Below are positions 1-5,554 of a DNA stretch of 8,628 nt, piece by piece. A program made the translations under genes and the position numbers. This DNA is from Wenzhouxiangella sp. (GTDB taxonomy: Bacteria > Pseudomonadota > Gammaproteobacteria > Xanthomonadales > Wenzhouxiangellaceae): assembly GCA_007135355.1 (NCBI GenBank), contig SLJA01000220.1, forward strand, positions 1 through 8,628, written 5' to 3'. Below the pieces are notes generated by a model. The model saw only the letters and a list, made by a program, of their open reading frames with translations, was not told the DNA's origin and ran no database searches. How positions within the stretch are numbered: position 1 is the first letter of the stretch; every line of letters begins with the position of its first letter.

Positions 1-2413
1 GGCCGCTGCGCGCGGCCCCCAGTTCGGCCACAAGTTCGGCCTGCTCCCGCAGCGCGCTCGCCCACTCGGCATCCTTTTGGCCATTGGCCGTTTCGGCCTG
101 ATCAAGCAGTCGGCCGATCAAAGTTTGCTGATCGGCACCCAGATGCTGGCCTCGTGCCAGCTGGTCGATATAGGCGCGCGCCACCACCGGCACCGCCGGC
201 CAATCCACGCGGAACTGCTGCTGCGGGTTGAATACTTCTTTCCCGTTGGTCAGGGAGGCTGCCGCAATTTCGTTGGCGCTCAGGTAGTCGCTGGGAATCA
301 ATGACAACACATCAAGGCCGCGCACAATCTCGGTACCGAACACCCGACCCCGGTACCAGTAGGATGACCAGTAACCGCCGGTCACCAGCGCTTCTTCGTC
401 AATAGGGCCGCGGTCGAAGAAGGCGATCTCGACCGGGTTGGCCGAGTCGGTGAAATCGAACACCGAGATGCCGCCCTGGTACCAGGACTGCACCATAATG
501 TCGCGCCCCGGCACGGGCACCAGCGAGCCGTTATGGGCCACGCAGTTTTCCTGCTCGGTCTGCGGCGCCGGCATCTTGTAATAGCTGCGGAACACCAAGC
601 GGTTGTCGACGATGTCATAGATCGCGTTGGCGCCCCAATTCAGCGGATCCGAGGCACGGCAACGCGGGCGCGTGCCGCCACCCCACTCGTCGGTGAACAG
701 CACCTTGGTGCCGTCATTGTTGAAGGTGGCCGAGTGCCAGTAGGCAAACCCGGGGTCGACCACGGCGTCGATGCGCTCGGGGTTGATCGGGTCGGAAATG
801 TCGAACAGGATGCCGTTGCCGGAGCAGGCGCCGGCGGCCAGGTTGAGCTCGGGAAAGACGGTGATGTCGTGGCAATGGTTGGTTTCGGAACTGGTCTGGG
901 TGCCGGGGCCATGATCGCCGCGCTCCCACAGGCCGGCCAGGATCCCGGTCTCCGGGTCGGCAAACACCGCCGGGCTGTGGATGATGCGCGCATCCTGCGG
1001 CCGGTCGACCGGGATCTCGATCACATCGATGCGAAACAGCGCCGTACCTCCGTCGCGCCAGGGCGATTCGTCGATGCAGCCTTCAAGCTCCTCTTCGTCG
1101 CGCACGAAGGAAATGCCGGAGTTGTAGACGATCAGACGGCCGTCTTCGCCGGGACCGGCCACCATGGTATGGGTGTGCGAGCCGCGACAGGTCTGAACCT
1201 GTCCAACCTGCACCGGCAAGCGGCGGTCGCTAATGTCGAAGATGCGCAGACCCCGAAACCGCTCGGCGCTGACCGACTCGGCCACGCCCATCAGGCCGCA
1301 GTCGACGCGACCACGGTTCTGCTCCACCGACATGATCAGCAAGTCGCCGACCACCGACACATCGCCCTGCCCGCCCGGGCAGACCACCGCCGACAGCAGC
1401 TCGGGCGCGTCGGGGTCGGCGATGTCGTAGAGCTTGAAGCCGTGATAGTTGCCGACCGCCATCAGATCGCCGGCAAAGGCCAGGTCGGTGTTGGCGAAGT
1501 CCAGCAAGGCCGGGCGGGCGCGATCGCCGGGGAGATCCGCATCGTCGGCATCTTCACCGGCCAGTTCGCGCAAGCGGTCCGGCGGCAGCGCGGCCGGATT
1601 GGCCGGATCGAAGAAGCCATCCGGCTTGGGCAGAGAGGCATTCAGATGCATGTTCCAGATCGCCTCGCCGGCGTCGCGGAAACCGGCCGCCAAGCCCACA
1701 CGGGGATCGGCGGAATAGGCGGCCAGCATCACGGTCATGCGGTCGATCTCGGTGGCCTGGTCGTTCTTGACTTCGGTAGCGAACTCGAACAGGGCCGGAT
1801 CCTGCGCCGCGCCACGCTCGGCCAGCAAATCCTCCACCATGACCAGCGCACCGCGGTGGTGCTCAATCATCAGGGCCAGGTACAGGCGGTCAAAGGCCTC
1901 GCCGCTGGACGCCTCCAGCTCGGCCATCTGCTCCGGCGTGGCCATGCCTTCCATACCGTGGCCCATGTGGTGGTGATGGTGGCGATGATGGTCGTGGTGG
2001 TGGGCATGCTCCGCCGGGGCCACGTGCGGCAGCCAGTCGCGGTCGGGCACCGGCTCACCGCGCTCGCGCAGCCACTGCTCCATGAACTCGATCTCGTCAC
2101 GCTGGGTGGTGTCGATCCGCCGCGCCAGGTCCAGTAGCTCGTGATTCTGGCTACGCTGCGGCGCCAGCGCCGACATATCCAGCGCCTGCTGGTGGTGCGG
2201 AATCATGTCGCTCATGAAGCGCACGTCGGCTGCCGCATGACGCAGCGCCGCCAGCTCGATGGCCTGCTCGGCGCTGATCTGGCGGCTGGGCTGGCCGGGC
2301 GCACCGGGTTGGATGATGGGCGGTGCGGCGAGGGAGACTGAAGCGAGTACGGCCAAGATCGACACAGCAAGGACGCGGACCATTGGCCAGCAGGGGTTTT
2401 TCCGAGCATTCAT
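1..2413 (-). CDS. Secreted DUF305 / LVIVD-repeat beta-propeller protein with His-rich linker (3' end off the left edge)
   Basis: This reading frame is open from the ATG at 2413-2411 to the left edge, giving 804 residues with no stop. An N-terminal Sec signal peptide ends near residue 30 (VSLAA). A DUF305 domain spans about residues 48-232 and has both hallmark motifs, MIPHHQQAL at 70-78 and MIEHHRGAL at 182-190. Between them is a linker with 12 His in residues 136-152 and nearby Met residues (150, 154, 157, 163). LVIVD-type propeller repeats follow: YDIADPDAPE near 329, FDISDRRLP near 392, FDISDPINPE near 537, YDIVD near 599 and FDFTDSANP near 652. From about residue 710 the sequence looks helical. 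The mature part has eight cysteines (345, 372, 409, 446, 514, 530, 585, 624), compatible with disulfides outside the cytoplasm. DUF305 includes copper-binding periplasmic proteins such as CopM, and LVIVD repeats occur in surface proteins. Metal binding at the envelope is inferred. The start is supported by an AGGT element 8 bases upstream; the other ATG, at 2409, is out of frame. Confidence 0.9.
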   Translation of the reverse strand, partial: MNARKNPCWPMVRVLAVSILAVLASVSLAAPPIIQPGAPGQPSRQISAEQAIELAALRHAAADVRFMSDMIPHHQQALDMSALAPQRSQNHELLDLARRIDTTQRDEIEFMEQWLRERGEPVPDRDWLPHVAPAEHAHHHDHHRHHHHHMGHGMEGMATPEQMAELEASSGEAFDRLYLALMIEHHRGALVMVEDLLAERGAAQDPALFEFATEVKNDQATEIDRMTVMLAAYSADPRVGLAAGFRDAGEAIWNMHLNASLPKPDGFFDPANPAALPPDRLRELAGEDADDADLPGDRARPALLDFANTDLAFAGDLMAVGNYHGFKLYDIADPDAPELLSAVVCPGGQGDVSVVGDLLIMSVEQNRGRVDCGLMGVAESVSAERFRGLRIFDISDRRLPVQVGQVQTCRGSHTHTMVAGPGEDGRLIVYNSGISFVRDEEELEGCIDESPWRDGGTALFRIDVIEIPVDRPQDARIIHSPAVFADPETGILAGLWERGDHGPGTQTSSETNHCHDITVFPELNLAAGACSGNGILFDISDPINPERIDAVVDPGFAYWHSATFNNDGTKVLFTDEWGGGTRPRCRASDPLNWGANAIYDIVDNRLVFRSYYKMPAPQTEQENCVAHNGSLVPVPGRDIMVQSWYQGGISVFDFTDSANPVEIAFFDRGPIDEEALVTGGYWSSYWYRGRVFGTEIVRGLDVLSLIPSDYLSANEIAAASLTNGKEVFNPQQQFRVDWPAVPVVARAYIDQLARGQHLGADQQTLIGRLLDQAETANGQKDAEWASALREQAELVAELGAARSG

Positions 2414-2545
2414 ATTCAAGTACCTGTCACGGGGCGCTGAGGCGCGGCAAAGCGGGGGACGGCGAAATTCTGAACATAGCAGATTCATGTCAGCTTGAGG
2501 CCTCGCCCTGTCACGTTTCTTGCGCACTTCTCGTTATCAGTGGAT
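2414..2545. promoter_or_regulatory. Divergent intergenic region between the DUF305/LVIVD gene and the first propeller gene
   Basis: This 132-bp region separates two divergently transcribed genes, so promoters for both directions must lie here or just inside the genes. I see no convincing -35/-10 pair on either strand. Visible elements are a 9-bp direct repeat CCTGTCACG at 2423-2431 and 2507-2515, an 8-bp palindrome GAGGCCTC at 2497-2504, and the AGGT Shine-Dalgarno-like element for the minus-strand gene at 2422-2425. An in-frame TAG at 2477-2479 bounds how far upstream the plus-strand gene could begin. Confidence 0.4.
2423..2515. repeat. Pair of 9-bp direct repeats (CCTGTCACG), possible operator half-sites
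   Basis: CCTGTCACG occurs at 2423-2431 and again at 2507-2515. The copies are 84 bp apart start to start, which is eight turns at 10.5 bp per turn, so they would lie on the same face of the helix. One copy is close to the start of the minus-strand gene and the other is about 30 bp upstream of the plus-strand start. The repeat is seen directly; a regulatory role is only inferred and chance occurrence is quite possible. Confidence 0.25.
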
Positions 2546-5413
2546 ATGAGCACAAATCATCGTCAGTCGCGAAAAATGATGAGCCGAAACTTCTTGTTCA
2601 ATATTGCCATCGGACTACTGATCACTGGCTGGCTTGGCTTTACCGCTATCTTCGCGCCTGCGGCATGGGCTGGTGAGCGCAGCGAGGCACTCCAAACCAC
2701 ACCCGGATTATGGAATTCCGATTTCGGTATGGCGCGTGGGTGCTCGTGGCTTGTTTTGTCCTCGACCGTCGACGCCGACGGCCGAATATATTTTGGTCTA
2801 TCCGGTATCGGCCAAACCTGCGGCAATGCGGCCGGCGCATTTTTCCGCTACAACGCGAACGATCAGAGCTTCACCAGCCTGGGCTCTTTCTCCGGGGACG
2901 GCAGCGATACGCAGGGAGCCTCAATCCAGACTCTGGTGTATCACGACGGGGCCATCTATGTCGGCGGCGCATTCGTGCAAATCGATGGCTTGGATGTCAA
3001 TGGCGTTGCACGCTTTGACCTGGGCGACGAAACCTGGTCCGGATTCGGCTCAGGACTGGCTTCAGAGGGCGCTCTATCCTTCGCTCGTGATCTTCTGGTA
3101 ACGGATGAGGAGATCTGGGTCGGCGGCGGATTCACCCAGGCCGGTGATGTGCAGACCACCGGGGTCGCGCGATTTGATCGAGCAACCAACCAGTGGCAGG
3201 CGCTCGGTGATGGGCTCGACAATGCCGCCTGGGCACTGGCGCTGGATTCCGACGGCATCCTGTATGTCGGTGGCCAGTTTACCCAAGCCGGCGGCCAAGC
3301 GGCTCCGGGCCTGGCGACCTGGGACGGCAACGACTGGAGCAACGTTGGATCCTTTCCGGGAGGGACAGTCCGTGCAGTGACGCTTCTGGACGACCGTCTT
3401 TATGTCGGCGGCGTTTTGGCGATGGAAATCGAAGGCACTTCATACAATGGCGTGCTGTCCTGGGACGGCGATGAGTGGACAGGGCTGGGAACGGACGGTC
3501 TGACCGGTGACACATTCTCCAGGCGCGTCGATGTGACTTCTTTGGTAACGCATCAAGGTGAACTGTATGTTGGCGGGATATTTCAGCGCACTGATGGGAT
3601 CGCAGCCAGGAACCTGGCGCGCTGGAGCCCGGCCAGCCAGGAATGGAGCAATTTGGGCAGCGGCGAGGCGATTGGTCTGCGCACCAGTTTGGTTTCGAGA
3701 ATATTGGGTTATGGGGCGTTGACGCAGACCATCCACGACGACGGACTTTATGTGGGCGGTTTATTCGTGCGCGCGGGCGGTGAAGCCGCCAACAACGTGG
3801 CCCGATTCGACTTGAATACGAATTCCTGGGCAGCCCTGGGTACCGACAGCGGCCAAGGTTTGAATGCTCAGAACATCTGGTACATGAGCGTCCACGGCGG
3901 CGAAGTTGTGGCCAGCGGGGTTCCAACGCAGGGCGGAACCAGCCGACTGCATAGCATCGGGCGCTGGAACCCCGTTACCGAGTCCTGGTCGCCGTTTGGC
4001 GGTCCCCAGGGGCCAGCGTTTCTGGGTGGAGTGAACCAGACGGCCAGCGCCGGCGGCAGCGTGTTCGCAGCCAGCATGTCAATCATTCAGCCCGACGCTG
4101 ATGCCATAGAGGTCAGTGGCCTATTCTGGGCCGGAGGGCTGGTGCGTTGGGATGAGGCTGAACAGAATTGGATCCCCGTGGAAACCGATGGTCGGGATCT
4201 GACCAGCTTCAGTGCCCTGCTCGGAGCCGGCGAGCTGCTGTACGGCGCCGGAAGTTTTACCGAAAATGAGGTGACCACACGGGCGGTCCGGGTCTGGGAC
4301 ACCAGCACCTCAACCTGGTCCGCCGTGGGCAGCAACCCGCATGGGTGGGTGAACGCAATGGCCTTGGGTGATGACGGCAGTCTCTATATCGGGGGAGCGT
4401 TCGAAAACGTCGGCACAGTTCCGGCCAGCGGGATTGCGCGCTGGGATCCGATCAACGAGGAATGGTCCCCGCTGGGCTCGGGCTTGACCAACACTGACGA
4501 GACGGCCGCCGACGTTCGCGCCCTGGCGGTCGGGCCAACGGGTGATTTGTATGCTGGCGGGCGCTTTGATATAGCAGGCGGTGTTGCTGCCAACAATATC
4601 GCACGCTGGGACGGCACCCAGTGGCAAGCCCTGGGCGACGGTATCACCGATGCTGACCCTGACCTCGTGCCGCCTGTGATGGCAATGGTGGTGGCTGATA
4701 ACGGCGAGGTGTTTGTGGGTGGGCGCTTCACCGAAGCTGGCGGTCAGCCGGCCAAGCACTTGGCCCGATGGGACGGTGAGGTCTGGTCAGTCATTGGCAA
4801 CAGCGCCGAAACCAAGGGCGTCGATCGAGTCTGGACCACTCCCGTGCTGGGCCTGGCCCTGCTCGGCGCCGATCTGTTCGTCGCCGGCGGTTTCGGCCAG
4901 GCTGGCGAATTCGCTTCGGCCCACTTCGCCAAGTTCACCCGCGACCTCGGTGGGGCCAGCATCGAGATGGACATTGACGTCGAGGAACTGTCCAGCCCGC
5001 CGGGGCCGCAGAGTATTGCACTGATGACCCGGTCTTTCCAAACCGGACTGCGCTACACCGTCGATGTGCGCAACCCGGGTCAGAACATGGCCAGAAATGT
5101 GGACTTGCAGATCACGGCTGACCCGGCGCCTGAGCAGGTGGAATGGACGTGCCAGGCGCTGGTGGGGAATGCGGTGTGCCCGGCTTCCAGCGGCACCGGG
5201 CTGCCCAATCTCGTTTTCAACCTGCCGGGCCTGAGTACCCTGCGCTTCGAAATTCTCGTCTCCGTGCCCGAAGGCAGCGGAGTCTATGAACAAACGCTCA
5301 ATGCCAGCAGCATCTTGGAACCGGTGTTCCCGGGCGATGCTGCCGAGAGCCAGTCGAGCTCAAGCACGCTGGTCAACGACCGCATTTTCCGGGGCCGATT
5401 TCAGGCACCCTGA
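2546..5413 (+). CDS. Secreted 14-unit propeller-type repeat protein with DUF11-like C-terminal domain (paralogue A)
   Basis: I do not recognise a named gene. The 955-residue product has a signal peptide (basic n-region 1-16, hydrophobic core from 17, likely cleavage after AWA at 40-42). Fourteen repeat units then begin near residues 80, 138, 190, 239, 285, 340, 401, 454, 507, 565, 613, 668, 722 and 777. The consensus is L-Y-V-G-G-x-F-x-x-A-G-G, then N-x-A-R-W-D, then W-S-x-L-G-x-G. The last unit lacks the W-S-x-L-G strand. The pattern recalls Rax2/kelch-like propellers, and 14 units would fit two seven-bladed rings. Residues about 805-940 resemble a DUF11-type Ig-like domain (GLRYTVDVRN, W-T-C, V-C-P, GTGL). 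The only mature cysteines are 66, 92, 869 and 878. The tail is NDRIFRGRFQAP. Start choice: TTG 2495 and ATG 2576/2579 are alternatives, but ATG 2546 gives the same 16-residue n-region as the downstream paralogue. No strong Shine-Dalgarno element precedes any of them. A surface-scaffold or binding role is inference. Confidence 0.9.
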   Translation: MSTNHRQSRKMMSRNFLFNIAIGLLITGWLGFTAIFAPAAWAGERSEALQTTPGLWNSDFGMARGCSWLVLSSTVDADGRIYFGLSGIGQTCGNAAGAFFRYNANDQSFTSLGSFSGDGSDTQGASIQTLVYHDGAIYVGGAFVQIDGLDVNGVARFDLGDETWSGFGSGLASEGALSFARDLLVTDEEIWVGGGFTQAGDVQTTGVARFDRATNQWQALGDGLDNAAWALALDSDGILYVGGQFTQAGGQAAPGLATWDGNDWSNVGSFPGGTVRAVTLLDDRLYVGGVLAMEIEGTSYNGVLSWDGDEWTGLGTDGLTGDTFSRRVDVTSLVTHQGELYVGGIFQRTDGIAARNLARWSPASQEWSNLGSGEAIGLRTSLVSRILGYGALTQTIHDDGLYVGGLFVRAGGEAANNVARFDLNTNSWAALGTDSGQGLNAQNIWYMSVHGGEVVASGVPTQGGTSRLHSIGRWNPVTESWSPFGGPQGPAFLGGVNQTASAGGSVFAASMSIIQPDADAIEVSGLFWAGGLVRWDEAEQNWIPVETDGRDLTSFSALLGAGELLYGAGSFTENEVTTRAVRVWDTSTSTWSAVGSNPHGWVNAMALGDDGSLYIGGAFENVGTVPASGIARWDPINEEWSPLGSGLTNTDETAADVRALAVGPTGDLYAGGRFDIAGGVAANNIARWDGTQWQALGDGITDADPDLVPPVMAMVVADNGEVFVGGRFTEAGGQPAKHLARWDGEVWSVIGNSAETKGVDRVWTTPVLGLALLGADLFVAGGFGQAGEFASAHFAKFTRDLGGASIEMDIDVEELSSPPGPQSIALMTRSFQTGLRYTVDVRNPGQNMARNVDLQITADPAPEQVEWTCQALVGNAVCPASSGTGLPNLVFNLPGLSTLRFEILVSVPEGSGVYEQTLNASSILEPVFPGDAAESQSSSSTLVNDRIFRGRFQAP

Positions 5414-5554
5414 TCCTGATCGCCTATAAAACCGGCCAGAACCATCGGCCGATCCTTTGGTGCCTATGGTCGCCGGCTCTGGTGAACCTCTGGCCGCTTT
5501 TGGTTCCACCTTGCGTAAGAAGGCAGGGAATGAATCGAAGGCGACAAAAATACA
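5414..5554 (+). other. Spacer between the tandem paralogues
   Basis: This 141-bp spacer separates two co-directional genes. It contains a short inverted repeat, CGGCC at 5433-5437 and GGCCG at 5447-5451 with a 9-base loop, followed only by a weak T stretch (CTTT), so it is a poor candidate for an intrinsic terminator. A good GAAGG sequence at 5518-5522 precedes an ATG at 5530, but that ATG is out of frame with the downstream gene. An in-frame TGA at 5531-5533 blocks any longer start for paralogue B. Whether the two genes are co-transcribed cannot be decided from the sequence. Confidence 0.4.

Noticed and set aside
533..2137. Long plus-strand open frame of 534 codons opposite the DUF305/LVIVD gene
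   Set aside because: It is antisense to a gene with clear domain motifs, its product is low-complexity and rich in His, Arg, Gly and Val with no recognisable domain, and long antisense frames are common in GC-rich coding DNA.
2497..2504. GAGGCCTC palindrome as an operator
   Set aside because: An 8-bp palindrome is expected by chance at this GC content and nothing else supports it.
2495..2545. Upstream TTG start that would lengthen paralogue A by 17 residues
   Set aside because: No Shine-Dalgarno sequence precedes it, it would push the signal peptide core too far from the N-terminus, and the paralogue's 16-residue n-region matches a start at 2546.
3279..3926. Minus-strand open frame of 215 codons inside paralogue A
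   Set aside because: Arg/Pro/Ser-rich product typical of an antisense shadow; the sense frame carries the conserved repeats.
5433..5451. Inverted repeat CGGCC/GGCCG as an intrinsic terminator after paralogue A
   Set aside because: The stem is only 5 bp with a 9-base loop and there is no proper T tract after it.
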